The notes under the pieces: generated by a model | Told to the model about the DNA's origin: nothing | The model's input: only the letters and a program-made list of their open reading frames with translations | Databases searched by the model: none | From: Sphingobium sp. 66-54 | GTDB lineage: Bacteria > Pseudomonadota > Alphaproteobacteria > Sphingomonadales > Sphingomonadaceae | DNA length: 64,000 nucleotides | NCBI GenBank assembly: GCA_001899715.1 | Contig: MKWI01000016.1 | Coordinates: 372,001-436,000, forward strand | Direction: 5' to 3' | In this document: positions 30,405 through 41,941 of the stretch, piece after piece | How positions within the stretch are numbered: position 1 is the first letter of the stretch | Layout: each line of letters opens with the position of its first letter | Made by a program: the position numbers and the translations under genes

Positions 30405-31750
30405 CAGCGCCGCCGGTCCAGGCCCTGCTCGATGCCGAGGGACGGATCGTCTCGGCCGCCGAACCGCTGCTCGCGCTCCAGCGGCAGGCGGGCGGGGCGG
30501 AGGACGGCCTCCTCGCGATCCCGGCGCTGGCGGCGCTGGTCCACCTCGCGCGCCGCCTCGCCATCCCCATTTCCCGTGCCGTGGAGGTGGCTGATGGCGC
30601 CGCGGACATCGACATGTGGGTGGAAGTCCGGCCGATGGAGGAGGGTTTCGCCCTCGCGATCCTCGACTGGCAGACCCGCCGCCCGCACGAACCGGCTGGT
30701 ACAGCCGAAGGGCAGGCCGGCTGGGCCTGGCAAGTCGATGCCCATCTCCGTTTCCAGGCGGTGGAAGCCGATGCCGCCACGCTCGGCCATGAGCCGCCGC
30801 ATGCCGGCGATCTGCTCACCGCCTATCTCCAGCTCGACACCGGCACGGCCGAAGCGGACTTCGCCATGCCGCTCATCGAAGCGTTGGCCCTGCGCGCGCC
30901 GTTCAGCGGCCAGATCGCTCGCCTTCGCGCCGACGGTGCCGTCCTATACCAGCTCTCAGGCGAACCGCTGACAGACCCCAGCGGCGTGCTGACCGGCTAT
31001 CGTGGCCATGCTCTGCGCATCGAGGGACCAACCGATGATAGCGCCACGTCCGTGCCTGACGCGAGCCTGTTCAGCCCCGCGCTGGCGCAGCGGCTCGATC
31101 AGGCGCTGCGCCAGCCGATCGGCCGAATCATTGCCCATGCCAGCACGATCAGCGGCCAGCACGAGGGGCCGCTGCGGCAGGATTATGCCGATTATGCGGC
31201 GGACATCGCAGCGGCCGGCCGCCACCTGATGGCGCTGGTCGACGACCTCGCCGATCTGCAAGCCATCGAGCGCCCGGATTTCGCCACGCTGCGCGAGGAG
31301 GTCGACCTTGCCGATGTCGCCCGCCGCGCCGCCGGTCTGCTCAAGGTCCGCGCGGGTGCCCGGCAGATCCGCATCCAGGCGCCGGCGCTGGACGAGCGCC
31401 TTCCCGTCCGCGCGGAATATCGTCGCGTCCTCCAGATTCTCGTCAACCTCATCGGCAACGCCGTGCGCTATAGCCCGCCGGAGAGCATGGTGTGGGTGCG
31501 GGTCGATGAGGAGAACGGCCGCGCCCGCGCCATCGTTGCCGATCAGGGCGCCGGCATCGACCCGGCCGACCATGAGCGCATCTTCGAGCGCTTCGAGCGG
31601 CTCGGGCGCTCCGGCGATGGCGGCAGCGGCCTCGGCCTCTACCTCTCGCGCCGTCTGGCCCGCGCGATGGGGGGCGACGTGACGCTCGAAAGCGCGCCGG
31701 GGCAGGGCGCCCGCTTCACGCTCGATCTCCCCATCTGCTCCCCCGGCTGA
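30401..31750 (+). CDS. Histidine-kinase-like protein with Gln at the H-box position
   Basis: A 449-residue cytoplasmic protein: PAS-like segments (res 1-205), a DHp-like two-helix region (res 222-290) and a HATPase_c domain (res 315-445). The ATP-binding boxes are good: QILVNLIGNAVRYSPP (N), VADQGAGIDP (G1), GGSGLGLYLSRRLA (G2). The H-box should read SHELRTPL; here it is DQALRQPI, with Gln234 where the phospho-His should be. Either the protein is a pseudokinase, as DivL of Caulobacter is with Tyr at this site, or it acts as a phosphatase or scaffold. It starts in an ATGA overlap with the helical unknown. Confidence 0.88.
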   Translation: MTAPPVQALLDAEGRIVSAAEPLLALQRQAGGAEDGLLAIPALAALVHLARRLAIPISRAVEVADGAADIDMWVEVRPMEEGFALAILDWQTRRPHEPAGTAEGQAGWAWQVDAHLRFQAVEADAATLGHEPPHAGDLLTAYLQLDTGTAEADFAMPLIEALALRAPFSGQIARLRADGAVLYQLSGEPLTDPSGVLTGYRGHALRIEGPTDDSATSVPDASLFSPALAQRLDQALRQPIGRIIAHASTISGQHEGPLRQDYADYAADIAAAGRHLMALVDDLADLQAIERPDFATLREEVDLADVARRAAGLLKVRAGARQIRIQAPALDERLPVRAEYRRVLQILVNLIGNAVRYSPPESMVWVRVDEENGRARAIVADQGAGIDPADHERIFERFERLGRSGDGGSGLGLYLSRRLARAMGGDVTLESAPGQGARFTLDLPICSPG

Positions 31751-31821
31751 CCTGCGCTACTTTCCGGTTTGCTAAGATTCTCCGGCTAAGGCAGCGGCAA
31801 CAAAGAGAAAAGAGGGGAGCC

Positions 31822-32193
31822 ATGGCGTCCATAGAGCATCTGATCGACGATATGCTGCACATCCAGCGCCGGCTTGGAGAGACGGTTCTGCAAGCACGCG
31901 CCGATCCGAGCCACCGTGGCGCGGTCATCGACATGCGCCGCCGTTTCGCCGATACCGTGCTGGCGGTGAGTTCGGCCATCGAGAGCGATGCGTTCATTCA
32001 CGATCAACCGGCGCTGGCCGCCGAGTTCCGCCAGCGTTTCTCGGAAATCCGCACCAAGGTCGCGATATTTCAGGCAAAATGGCCTGCCGTTCTGCTGGAT
32101 AGCCACGATCCCGAGTTCGACCAGTCGGCCGCCCGGCTGCGCGAGAGCAACCGCGAGTTCATGGACTGGGCGCGCGGGGCGCTCAAGCACTGA
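31822..32193 (+). CDS. Small helical protein of unknown function
   Basis: Unrecognised. The 123-residue product is soluble, charged and helical (HLIDDMLHIQRRLGETVLQA, then DMRRRFADTVLAVSSAIESD), with no motif I can name. AGAGGGGAG precedes the ATG, which together with the 71-base gap after the kinase-like gene suggests it belongs to the same transcript. It converges, across family A and B repeats, on the minus-strand beta-oxidation genes. Confidence 0.72.
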   Translation: MASIEHLIDDMLHIQRRLGETVLQARADPSHRGAVIDMRRRFADTVLAVSSAIESDAFIHDQPALAAEFRQRFSEIRTKVAIFQAKWPAVLLDSHDPEFDQSAARLRESNREFMDWARGALKH

Positions 32194-32245
32194 GGTTTAC
32201 GCGGCGGCGCGCGGGGCACGTGTTGAAACCGTCAGTCCCCATAAG

Positions 32246-32302
32246 TGCTCCTGCGAAGGTAGGAGCCCAGGGCGGGCCATGGACCCCTGCTTTCGCAGGA
32301 GA
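32246..32302. repeat. Palindromic repeat, family A copy 3
   Basis: The arms CTCCTGCGAAGGTAGGAGCCC and, on the right, GGACCCCTGCTTTCGCAGGAG pair at most positions. The internal sequence is shorter than in copy 1. It is in the third convergent junction of the window (31822 gene and the beta-oxidation operon). Confidence 0.75.
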
Positions 32303-32371
32303 ACAGCGCTTTCCTCTGGAGAGGCAATCAAGGCGCCCGAACGTCTTTCCTTAACTGGCGTCGACCGTGCT

Positions 32372-32400
32372 CCCGTTCGTGTCGAGCGGGGTCGAGACAC
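32372..32400. repeat. Interspersed repeat, family B copy 2
   Basis: Reverse complement of the core of family B copy 1, differing at two of 29 bases by eye. It lies 70 bases after family A copy 3, just as copies B1 and A2 are neighbours at 24.7 kb. Confidence 0.7.
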
Positions 32401-32469
32401 GCCGAGCGCTGCCCGCAACCCGTCGACCACGCTCGCCATCAACGGAAAATGGCGAACGCGGCCCTCCGC

Positions 32470-34650
<2,181 letters not shown>

Positions 34651-34760
34651 GGCGTCCTCCGGTGTCCCTGCGCCTTCCGAATCCATACGGGGAGGCGATT
34701 GTTCCGTTCGCGGACCAGGCGGGTGATGAGCCGCCCGATCCGTGCAAGATTATGTGCGGC

Positions 34761-35969
34761 TCAGACCCGCTCGATGATGATGCCGGTGCCCATGCCCGCG
34801 CCCACGCACAGGTTGATGAGTGCGGTGGCCTTGCCGGAGCGTTCCAGTTCGTCGAGCGCGGTGCCCAGCACCATCGCGCCGGTCGCGCCGAGCGGATGGC
34901 CCATGGCGATCGCGCCGCCGTTCACATTGATGTCGGCATGGTCGATGCCCATCGCCTGCATGTAGCGCAGCACCACGCTGGCGAACGCCTCGTTCAGCTC
35001 CCAAAGGTCGATATCGCTGGTAGACATACCGGCCTTTTTCAAAAGTTTGTCAGCGATACTTTCCGGCCCGGTGAGCATGATGAGCGGCTCGGAGCCGATT
35101 GAGGCCATCGCCTTCATCCGTGCACGCGGCTTGAGGCCATATTTCTCACCCATCGCCCTGTCGCCGACCAGCACGGCCGCCGCGCCATCGACGATGCCGG
35201 AGCTGTTGCCGGCATGGTGGACGTGGTTCACCCGTTCCACCTCCGGGTAACGCAGCAGCGCGATAGTATCGAAGCCCGGCATCTCCTCGCCCATCGCCGC
35301 GAAACTCGGCTTGAGCGCGGCGAGGCTCTGCATCGTCGTTTCCGGACGCATATGCTCGTCATGGTCGAGCAGCACCTGCCCGATCACGTCCTTGACCGGC
35401 AGGATCGACTTGCCGAACCGCCCGTCCGCCCAGGCGGCCGCCGCGCGCTTCTGGCTCTCCACCGCATAAGCGTCCACATCGTCGCGCGAGAAGCCGAATT
35501 TGGTGGCGATCAGGTCGGCGCCGATACCTTGCGGCGCGAAATAGGTGGCGTAGGCGACGGCAGGGTCGGAGGCCCAGGCGCCGCCGTCCGCGCCCATCGG
35601 CACGCGGCTCATCGATTCGACGCCGCCGCCGATAGCCAGTGCCGCCTCACCGCTGATGACCTTGGCCAGCGCCATGTTGACCGCCTCAAGGCCCGATGCG
35701 CAGAAGCGGTTGATCTGCACGCCCGGCACCGTCTCGGCATAGCCGGCGGTGAGCACCGCCATGCGCGCGATGTCCGTGCCCTGTTCGCCGACCGGCGCGA
35801 CGCAGCCGAGGATCACGTCATCCACGTCGGCGGTGTCGAGCCGGTTGCGCTCGCGCACGGCGCCCAGCACCTGCACGGCAAGCTGCACGGGGGTTATCTC
35901 GTGCAGGGCGCCATCGGGTTTGCCGCGCCCTCGCGGGGTACGCACGGCGTCGTAGATGAAGGCTTCCAT
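34761..35969 (-). CDS. Acetyl-CoA C-acyltransferase (thiolase)
   Basis: A 402-residue thiolase that cleaves 3-ketoacyl-CoA. The nucleophilic Cys is in [15 protein letters not shown], and the two later motifs are [18 protein letters not shown] with the active-site His and [15 protein letters not shown] with the second Cys. AGGAGAG precedes the ATG. First gene of the minus-strand beta-oxidation pair; no acyl-CoA dehydrogenase is nearby, so it works with enzymes encoded elsewhere. Confidence 0.95.
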   Translation of the reverse strand: MEAFIYDAVRTPRGRGKPDGALHEITPVQLAVQVLGAVRERNRLDTADVDDVILGCVAPVGEQGTDIARMAVLTAGYAETVPGVQINRFCASGLEAVNMALAKVISGEAALAIGGGVESMSRVPMGADGGAWASDPAVAYATYFAPQGIGADLIATKFGFSRDDVDAYAVESQKRAAAAWADGRFGKSILPVKDVIGQVLLDHDEHMRPETTMQSLAALKPSFAAMGEEMPGFDTIALLRYPEVERVNHVHHAGNSSGIVDGAAAVLVGDRAMGEKYGLKPRARMKAMASIGSEPLIMLTGPESIADKLLKKAGMSTSDIDLWELNEAFASVVLRYMQAMGIDHADINVNGGAIAMGHPLGATGAMVLGTALDELERSGKATALINLCVGAGMGTGIIIERV

Positions 35970-36274
35970 CGCGGCTCTCCTGCGGATCGGCTCCGGCGCC
36001 GCGTCGGGCGCGGGCCGGGGAAGGGCGCACTATGGGCCATCGCCGCCGCGCTCGGCAAGGGCGGGCAGGCAGTCGCCGCAAAATGCCACCTTACCCTAAC
36101 GTAAACGGAAGTCATTCCTCTGCAAAAACCCCGAATCGTTGGTGATAAGTTTCCACGTCCACCCCGCGACTCGGCTCCCTTCGAGAGTTGAATCGCTCCC
36201 GCCCCCCGCTTATGTGCGCTGGAGCAAACCGGCATGCTCAATCGCGTGTCTCCAGTCCAGCGAGGGGTATGCAC
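35970..36274. other. Divergent promoter region between thiolase and folE
   Basis: Non-coding interval between the two divergent genes. The folE side holds CGAGGGG seven bases before the ATG at 36275. Sequence around 36100-36150 is less GC-rich and is the likely promoter zone, but I cannot assign clear -35 and -10 boxes. No repeat or RNA gene is seen. Confidence 0.45.
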
Positions 36275-36880
36275 ATGGCCACCCGGCAGATCGAGGCGTC
36301 CGCCAAATCAGAAGACGAAGTTCCCACGGAGGTGCAGGAGGCGATCCGCACCCTCATCCGCTGGGCAGGCGACGACCCGACCCGCGAGGGCCTGCTGGAG
36401 ACGCCCAAGCGCGTCGCCAAGGCGTGGCGCGAATATTGCGAGGGTTATGAGGAGGACCCCTCATACCATCTCTCGCGCATCTTCCATGAAGTCGGCGGAT
36501 ACGACGAGATCGTGCTGCTCAAGGACATACCGTTCCAGTCGCATTGCGAGCACCATATGGCGCCCATCGTCGGCAAGGCGCACATCGCCTATCTGCCGCG
36601 CGATTATGTCGTCGGTATCTCCAAGCTCGCCCGCGTACTGGAGGCGTTTGCCCGCCGTCTCCAGGTGCAGGAGCGTCTGACCGCGCAGGTGGCGGATTGC
36701 ATCTGCGAGAACCTGAACCCGCTCGGCGTCGCCGTGGTGATCGAGGCGACACACGGCTGCATGACCGGGCGCGGCGTGCGCACCCACGGCACGGTGATGC
36801 GTACCAGCAGGATGATGGGCGTGTTCAAGCGGGATGAGAAGAGCCGCGAGGAAGTGCTGCGCCTCATGGGCGTGAAGTGA
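36275..36880 (+). CDS. folE: GTP cyclohydrolase I
   Basis: A 201-residue enzyme making dihydroneopterin triphosphate from GTP, the first step to folate and tetrahydropterins. The zinc ligands match E. coli by offset: Cys91 and His94 (FQSHCEHHMAPIVGKAHIAY) and Cys162 (EATHGCMTGRGV). The C-terminus has the usual RTSRMMGVFKRD. The ATG at 36275 is preferred to the one at 36269 because GAGGGG is seven bases before it. It overlaps the following SDR by GTGA. Confidence 0.97.
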   Translation: MATRQIEASAKSEDEVPTEVQEAIRTLIRWAGDDPTREGLLETPKRVAKAWREYCEGYEEDPSYHLSRIFHEVGGYDEIVLLKDIPFQSHCEHHMAPIVGKAHIAYLPRDYVVGISKLARVLEAFARRLQVQERLTAQVADCICENLNPLGVAVVIEATHGCMTGRGVRTHGTVMRTSRMMGVFKRDEKSREEVLRLMGVK

Positions 36881-37644
36881 CAGCCGACACCGCGCCGCTC
36901 GCCTTGGTGACGGGCGGCCACCGCCGCCTTGGCGCGCGCATCGCCATGCATCTGGCCAGCGCCGGTTATGCGCTGGCGATCCATGGCCGCAACGATGTCG
37001 AGCCGCACCCGTTCCTCGCCGAGCGGCTGACGGAGACCGGCGTTGCCTGGAAGAGCTTTCTCGCCGATTTCCTGGTACCGGGTGAGGCTGAGGCGCTTGT
37101 CCCCGCCGTGATAGCGCATTTCGGCCGCGCGCCCGATCTGCTGGTCAACAGTGCCTCGCTGTTCGGCGCAGATCGGTTGGAGACGGTGACGCAGGGCGAG
37201 CTGGCCGATCATTTCGCAGTCAACGCCGCCGCGCCCGTGCTGCTCACCCAAGCATTCGCCCGCGCCGAGCGGCCCGCCGGAGCTCAAGCGTCGATCGTCA
37301 ATATCCTCGACCAGCGCCTCGCCCAGCCGCACGGCGACCAGCTTGCCTATACGCTCGGCAAATATGCGCTGGAAGGCTTTACCCGCGTTGCCGCACGCGA
37401 GCTGGCGCCGGCAATCCGCGTCAACGCCGTCGCGCCGGGGTTGACGTTGGCGACCGACGATTATTCGGAGACGCAACTGGGGACTCTCACCGCGCGGATG
37501 CCGCTGGCGCATCTGCCCTCCAGCGAGGATGTCGCCGATGCCGTGCTCTATCTGGCGCGCGCATCCTCCGTTACCGGGCAGACTCTTTATGTGGATGCCG
37601 GCGCTCACATGCGGAACTTCCCGCGCGACTTCATGCATTTGTAG
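36877..37644 (+). CDS. SDR oxidoreductase, pteridine / dihydromonapterin reductase-like (FolM/PTR1 type)
   Basis: A 255-residue short-chain dehydrogenase. The nucleotide motif is TGGHRRLGARIA, with Arg in place of the usual second Gly, as in pteridine reductases (TGxxxRxG) that use NADPH. The catalytic region reads NILDQRLAQPHGDQLAYTLGKY: Asp instead of Ser, then YxxxK, again PTR1/FolM style. Start is GTG, overlapping the folE stop, and the coupling with GTP cyclohydrolase supports a pterin substrate such as dihydromonapterin or dihydrobiopterin. Confidence 0.85.
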   Translation: MTADTAPLALVTGGHRRLGARIAMHLASAGYALAIHGRNDVEPHPFLAERLTETGVAWKSFLADFLVPGEAEALVPAVIAHFGRAPDLLVNSASLFGADRLETVTQGELADHFAVNAAAPVLLTQAFARAERPAGAQASIVNILDQRLAQPHGDQLAYTLGKYALEGFTRVAARELAPAIRVNAVAPGLTLATDDYSETQLGTLTARMPLAHLPSSEDVADAVLYLARASSVTGQTLYVDAGAHMRNFPRDFMHL

Positions 37645-37674
37645 TGGGCGCTGCCTCGCACCATTTGACGCGCT

Positions 37675-37968
37675 TCAATCCAGATCGAAAGCGCCTTCGC
37701 GAGGAGCGCGGGTGACAAAGGGACATTCATCTGGGATGAAGCCGTCAGGGCCCGCCGTCATCGTTCTAACGCTGCGGCCCGTGAAGTAGGTGCAAGTCAG
37801 GGTTTCGCCAAGCTTGACCGACCGCACCTCAAGATTGCCTTCGCTCCATGCCTCGCCTCGGTTTTCGCGCACCAGAATGCGGTAGCCTGAGATCAGCAGG
37901 GCAAGGTCGAACAGCGCGACGATCGCGAGAAAGGCGATGGCCGTCATGACGGGATTGCGGCGGATCAT
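37675..37968 (-). CDS. Small membrane-anchored protein of unknown function
   Basis: Unrecognised. About 97 residues, one N-terminal membrane helix (VMTAIAFLAIVALFDLALLI, near residues 7-26) and a short, mainly beta-like periplasmic part containing two cysteines (TLTCTYFTG and PDECPFV). The ATG at 37968 was used, with AGGGGAAAG upstream; a TTG at 37998 would add ten residues. It lies between the SDR gene (convergent) and the terminator of the ribosomal protein operon, and may have its own promoter. Confidence 0.6.
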   Translation of the reverse strand: MIRRNPVMTAIAFLAIVALFDLALLISGYRILVRENRGEAWSEGNLEVRSVKLGETLTCTYFTGRSVRTMTAGPDGFIPDECPFVTRAPREGAFDLD

Positions 37969-38024
37969 TACGCTCTTTCCCCTTCGCTTGCGAGACAATG
38001 GCGTGGTTCATGCGGGCAACTAAA

Positions 38025-38054
38025 AACCCCGCGAGACACTGGTCTCGCGGGGTT
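38025..38054 (-). terminator. Rho-independent terminator after rplI
   Basis: A perfect 13-base stem (AACCCCGCGAGAC / GTCTCGCGGGGTT) with a four-base loop, followed on the minus strand by a TTTTT run. It lies 26 bases past the rplI stop and ends the rpsF-rpsR-rplI transcript. Confidence 0.92.
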
Positions 38055-38079
38055 CATGAAAGTCTTGGAGCTATGCGCC

Positions 38080-38697
38080 TCAGGCTTCTTCGCTCGCCGC
38101 TGCTTCGCCGGTCGATTCCTCGGCAGTTTCCTCGGTCGCGATCTCGCCCGGTTCGGCGTTGGGATCGTAATCCTCGGTGAAGCCAGCCTCGTCCTTTTCG
38201 AACATCTGGGCCATCACGTCGACGCCGTCCTTCTGGAGATCGGCTTCTTCCGGTGAGCGAGCGACGTTCACCTGAACGGTCACGGCCACTTCCGGATGGA
38301 GCGACACGCGCACATCAAACAAGCCGAGCGTCTTGATCGGCCGCTCCAGCACCACCATCGCCTTGGCGACAATAGTGTGACCCGCAGCGTGCAGCGCCTC
38401 GACGATGTCACGCACGGAGACCGAGCCGTAAAGCTGGCCGCTGTTCGACGACTGACGGATGAGAACGACCTGAACGCCATTGACCGTCTCGGCCGCCTTG
38501 GCGGCGTCATCGCGGCGAGCGGCGTTATCGGCCTCGATCTTGGCGCGGTTCGCCTCGAACACAGCCTTATTGGCATTGTTCGAGCGAAGAGCCTTCTTGT
38601 TGGGCAGCAGATAGTTGCGCGCGTAGCCGTCCTTGACGGTCACGACGTCGCCGATGCCGCCCAGCTTCTCGATGCGCTCGAGCAGAATGATTTCCAT
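38080..38697 (-). CDS. rplI: 50S ribosomal protein L9 with acidic C-terminal extension
   Basis: L9 spans residues 1-150, with the rRNA-binding N-domain (MEIILLERIEKLGGIGDVVTVKDGYARNYLLP) and the connecting helix to the C-domain. The full protein has 205 residues; the last ~45 are rich in Glu and Ala (ATEETAEESTGEAAASEEA) and disordered, as seen in other alphaproteobacteria. Third gene of the S6-S18-L9 operon. Confidence 0.97.
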   Translation of the reverse strand: MEIILLERIEKLGGIGDVVTVKDGYARNYLLPNKKALRSNNANKAVFEANRAKIEADNAARRDDAAKAAETVNGVQVVLIRQSSNSGQLYGSVSVRDIVEALHAAGHTIVAKAMVVLERPIKTLGLFDVRVSLHPEVAVTVQVNVARSPEEADLQKDGVDVMAQMFEKDEAGFTEDYDPNAEPGEIATEETAEESTGEAAASEEA

Positions 38698-38709
38698 GGG
38701 ATCCGCTCC

Positions 38710-38934
38710 TTACTTCACGATGTAGGGCAGCAGGCCCAGATGGCGGGCGCGCTTGATGGCCTGGGAAAGCTCGCGCTGCTTCTTGGCCGAAACGGCCGTG
38801 ATGCGCGAGGGGACGATCTTGCCGCGCTCGGAGACGAAGCCCTGCAACAGACGCACATCCTTATAATCAATGCGCGGTGCATCCTTCGCGGAGAAGGGGC
38901 AGGTCTTGCGGCGGCGGAAAAATGGGCGTGCCAT
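38710..38934 (-). CDS. rpsR: 30S ribosomal protein S18
   Basis: A 74-residue S18 that binds S6 on the small-subunit platform. Typical sequence: [18 protein letters not shown], then [25 protein letters not shown]. It sits 12 bases from rplI and 14 bases after rpsF. Confidence 0.98.
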   Translation of the reverse strand: MARPFFRRRKTCPFSAKDAPRIDYKDVRLLQGFVSERGKIVPSRITAVSAKKQRELSQAIKRARHLGLLPYIVK

Positions 38935-38948
38935 GAGGTCTGGTCTCC

Positions 38949-39353
38949 TTATTCGCCGCTGGTTGCTTCTTCGCGCTCACGGCGCGGGCCGCGATTGTCG
39001 CGGTCGCCGCCACGGCGCTCGCGATCACGCTCGTTCTTGCGCATCATCACCGAGGGACCGCTCTCCAGCGCGTCGACGCGCACGGTCATGTAGCGGATCA
39101 CGTCCTCGTTGATCGCGGTCTGGCGCTCCAGCTCGGCGACGACGCCGGCCGGCGCATCGATGTTGAGCATGACGTAATGCGCCTTGCGATTCTTGGCGAT
39201 CTTGTAGGCGAGGTTGCGGAGACCCCAGCTCTCCACCTTCGTCACCTTGCCCTGCTGCGATTCGATAATCTTGGCGGCATTTTCCGCCAGCGCATCGACC
39301 TGGGCCTGTGCCAGATCCTGACGCGCAAGGAAGACATGCTCATAATATGGCAT
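38949..39353 (-). CDS. rpsF: 30S ribosomal protein S6
   Basis: A 134-residue S6 with its ferredoxin-like fold in residues 1-95 ([40 protein letters not shown]) and an arginine-rich, disordered tail ([18 protein letters not shown]). The ATG at 39353 gives the conserved start; the longer open frame to 39746 runs through the promoter region. First gene of the operon; its leader often binds S6-S18 for autoregulation in other bacteria, but I did not fold it. Confidence 0.97.
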   Translation of the reverse strand: MPYYEHVFLARQDLAQAQVDALAENAAKIIESQQGKVTKVESWGLRNLAYKIAKNRKAHYVMLNIDAPAGVVAELERQTAINEDVIRYMTVRVDALESGPSVMMRKNERDRERRGGDRDNRGPRREREEATSGE

Positions 39354-39540
39354 GGGTCTATGCGTCCTGTCTTTGGCCGATCGCTGATGGGCGCCCCATG
39401 CGCACCACCCCTCCGGCTGTCGTCTCACAAATGCTATCCGCGCGGCAAAGCCAGTGCTCGCCCCGCGAAGGGCGCGCCTATGACGGAAACTAGTAGGAAA
39501 TGCAAGGGGCCTGCCGATAACCGCCACCTGACGTTCCCCC

Positions 39541-40059
39541 TTACTGCTCAGGATACCAGAATTGCATGTGGCAAGCCTCGCATACAGCATCCATCCGTCC
39601 GGCAGCGTCCTGAAGCTTGACCGCATCGCGCCCGGCGGCAGCCTGGATATAGACTTCCGAAATGTCGGCCAACTCCGCCGCATGCTTGGCAAAGCCCTCT
39701 GGATCCTTCGCGATGAATTGCTGGATCTGCTGCGCGGTGGCCGCACCGGGGGTGCCTTCCTCGCCGATTGTTATGCCGGGCGGCGCGGCGATGATCTCCT
39801 TGGCGGTTGCCATGCTGGTTGCGGCTGCCTTCATTTGGCCGGCGGCGTCGGCCAGCTTCTCCCAATCCTGCGCGGAGAGGTTAGAGCCGTCCGGTTCGCC
39901 ATTGTCGTTCATGCCGCGGTTGCCGACGTCCCAAAGGCGATCGGCCTGCGGGGCGACCACGTCCTTCATCAGCGTATGGACCACGGCCGAGTCGCTGCTG
40001 GCTTGCGTGGCTGCGATCAGGGCGAAGGCTGCTCCGAGCCCCAGTAATGCACGCTTCAA
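39541..40059 (-). CDS. Cytochrome c, class II (cytochrome c'-like)
   Basis: A 172-residue periplasmic protein: signal peptide [20 protein letters not shown], a helical bundle, and a single haem site CEACH (Cys160, Cys163, His164) close to the C-terminus, the hallmark of class II c-type cytochromes. Such proteins bind NO or carry electrons; the role here is unknown. The start codon is TTG with GGGAGAGAG upstream. It is divergent from fabD. Confidence 0.85.
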   Translation of the reverse strand: MKRALLGLGAAFALIAATQASSDSAVVHTLMKDVVAPQADRLWDVGNRGMNDNGEPDGSNLSAQDWEKLADAAGQMKAAATSMATAKEIIAAPPGITIGEEGTPGAATAQQIQQFIAKDPEGFAKHAAELADISEVYIQAAAGRDAVKLQDAAGRMDAVCEACHMQFWYPEQ

Positions 40060-40249
40060 AGTCTCTCTCCCTCGAATGGACGCAAGGCCCGATTTATGCC
40101 GTCTAGGTCCAGCGGCGTCACCCCGCCTTGATCCAGCGCAAGACCGGCAGCGAAGACGCGGACCCGCCGCACTGCGCTTGCCTGCCGCCGCGCGCGGCTT
40201 TAGGGCACGGGACTTTCATTGGCAGGCATTGACAGGGGAACGGTTCGCG

Positions 40250-41185
40250 ATGCGCGCATTCATCTTTCCGGGGCAGGGCAGCCAGGCGGTCGGCATGGGC
40301 GCAGCGCTGGCTGTCGCCTCGCCGGTCGCTCGGCAATTGTTCGAGGAAGTGGACGAAGCGCTCGGCCAGAACCTGTTCCGCCTGATGACCGAGGGACCGG
40401 CCGACGACCTTACCCTCACCGAGAATGCTCAGCCCGCCATCATGGCGAACGCGCTGGCCGTGCTGCGGGTTCTGGAGAAAGAAGGCGGCATTGCGATCCG
40501 CGACAAGGCAGGTGCGGTCGCCGGCCACAGCCTTGGGGAATATAGCGCGCTCTGCGCGGTCGGCGCGTTCGATCTGCCCACCACGGCGCGCCTACTCAAG
40601 CTGCGCGGTCGCTCGATGCAGGCCGCCGTGCCGGTGGGCGAGGGGGCTATGGCGGCGCTGCTCGGCGCCGATATCGAGAAGGCCGAGGCGCTGGCCGCTG
40701 CGGCCGCGCAGGGCGAGGTGTGCACCGTCGCCAATGACAACGATCCGGGCCAGGTCGTGATTTCCGGCCACAAAGGCGCGATCGAGCGCGCGATGGAGAT
40801 GGTGAAGAATCACGGCATCAAGCGCGGCGTGTTGCTGCCGGTCTCGGCGCCGTTTCACTGCCCCCTGATGCAGCCGGCAGCCGATACCATGGCTGCGGCG
40901 CTGGCCGAGACGGCCTCACCGGGTGCGTTCCTGCCGGTCTATGCCAATGTGACCGCCGCCCCGGTCAGCGATGCCGAGACGATCCGCCGCTTGTTGGTCG
41001 AGCAGGTAACGGGGCGAGTGCGCTGGCGTGAGAGCATCGCGGCGATGTGGGCGGCCGGGATCACCGATTATGTCGAGTTCGGCGGCAAGGTGCTCGCGCC
41101 CATGGTCAAGCGTATCGTACCGGATGCGAGCGTGAGTAGCGTCATCACCATGGACGATATCGAGACGCTGGTCGGGCGGCTTTAG
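40250..41185 (+). CDS. fabD: Malonyl-CoA:ACP transacylase
   Basis: A 311-residue enzyme loading malonate on ACP for fatty acid synthesis. The nucleophile Ser94 is in GHSLGEYSAL and the catalytic His203 in PVSAPFHCPLMQP; the N-terminus has FIFPGQGSQ. The ATG at 40250 follows AGGGGAA. First gene of the fabD-fabG-acpP-fabF set; 15 bases separate it from fabG. Confidence 0.97.
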   Translation: MRAFIFPGQGSQAVGMGAALAVASPVARQLFEEVDEALGQNLFRLMTEGPADDLTLTENAQPAIMANALAVLRVLEKEGGIAIRDKAGAVAGHSLGEYSALCAVGAFDLPTTARLLKLRGRSMQAAVPVGEGAMAALLGADIEKAEALAAAAAQGEVCTVANDNDPGQVVISGHKGAIERAMEMVKNHGIKRGVLLPVSAPFHCPLMQPAADTMAAALAETASPGAFLPVYANVTAAPVSDAETIRRLLVEQVTGRVRWRESIAAMWAAGITDYVEFGGKVLAPMVKRIVPDASVSSVITMDDIETLVGRL

Positions 41186-41200
41186 AAGGGGCAGAAAAGT

Positions 41201-41941
41201 ATGTTCGATCTGACAGGAATGACTGCGCTCGTGACGGGCGCCAGTGGTGGTATCGGTGCCGAGATCGCGCGGGCGCTGGCCGGGCAGGGCGCACGGCTCG
41301 CGCTTTCGGGCAGTAATGTGGAGAAGCTGGAGGCCTTTGCGGCGGCGCTGGGTGGCGATCACGTCTGCGCGCCCTGCGATCTGGGCGACGCGACGGCAGT
41401 GGACGGCCTTGTCCCCACAGCGGTCGAAGCGTTGGGCGGGCAGCTTGATGTACTGGTCAACAATGCCGGCATCACCCGCGACAACCTCATCATGCGCATG
41501 AAGGATGAGGAGTGGGACGCGGTACAGCGCATCAATCTGGAGGCTGCCTTCCGTCTGATCCGCGCGGCCGCACGGCCGATGATGAAGGCGCGCTTCGGCC
41601 GTATCATCTCCATCACCAGCGTGGTCGGTGTCACCGGCAATCCGGGGCAGGCCAATTATGCCGCGTCAAAGGCGGGATTGATCGGCATGAGCAAGAGCCT
41701 TGCGCAGGAACTGGCAAGTCGTGGCATCACCGTGAACTGTGTGGCGCCGGGCTTCATCCGTTCGGCCATGACAGATGCGCTCAACGATGCGCAGAAACAG
41801 GCCATACTCGCGCGTATTCCCGCTGGCACGCTGGGCGAGGGCGCGGATATCGGGGCTGCGGTGGCCTATCTGGCGAGCCGCGAGGCGGGTTACGTCACCG
41901 GCCAGACACTGCATGTCAACGGTGGCATGGCGATGATCTGA
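41201..41941 (+). CDS. fabG: 3-oxoacyl-ACP reductase
   Basis: A 246-residue NADPH-dependent SDR of the elongation cycle. Motifs: TGASGGIG (res 12-19), NNAG (87-90), Ser140 and YxxxK (Tyr153, Lys157 in ANYAASKAGL). AGGGG precedes the ATG. A 185-base gap to acpP follows, which should hold the acpP promoter. Confidence 0.97.
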   Translation: MFDLTGMTALVTGASGGIGAEIARALAGQGARLALSGSNVEKLEAFAAALGGDHVCAPCDLGDATAVDGLVPTAVEALGGQLDVLVNNAGITRDNLIMRMKDEEWDAVQRINLEAAFRLIRAAARPMMKARFGRIISITSVVGVTGNPGQANYAASKAGLIGMSKSLAQELASRGITVNCVAPGFIRSAMTDALNDAQKQAILARIPAGTLGEGADIGAAVAYLASREAGYVTGQTLHVNGGMAMI

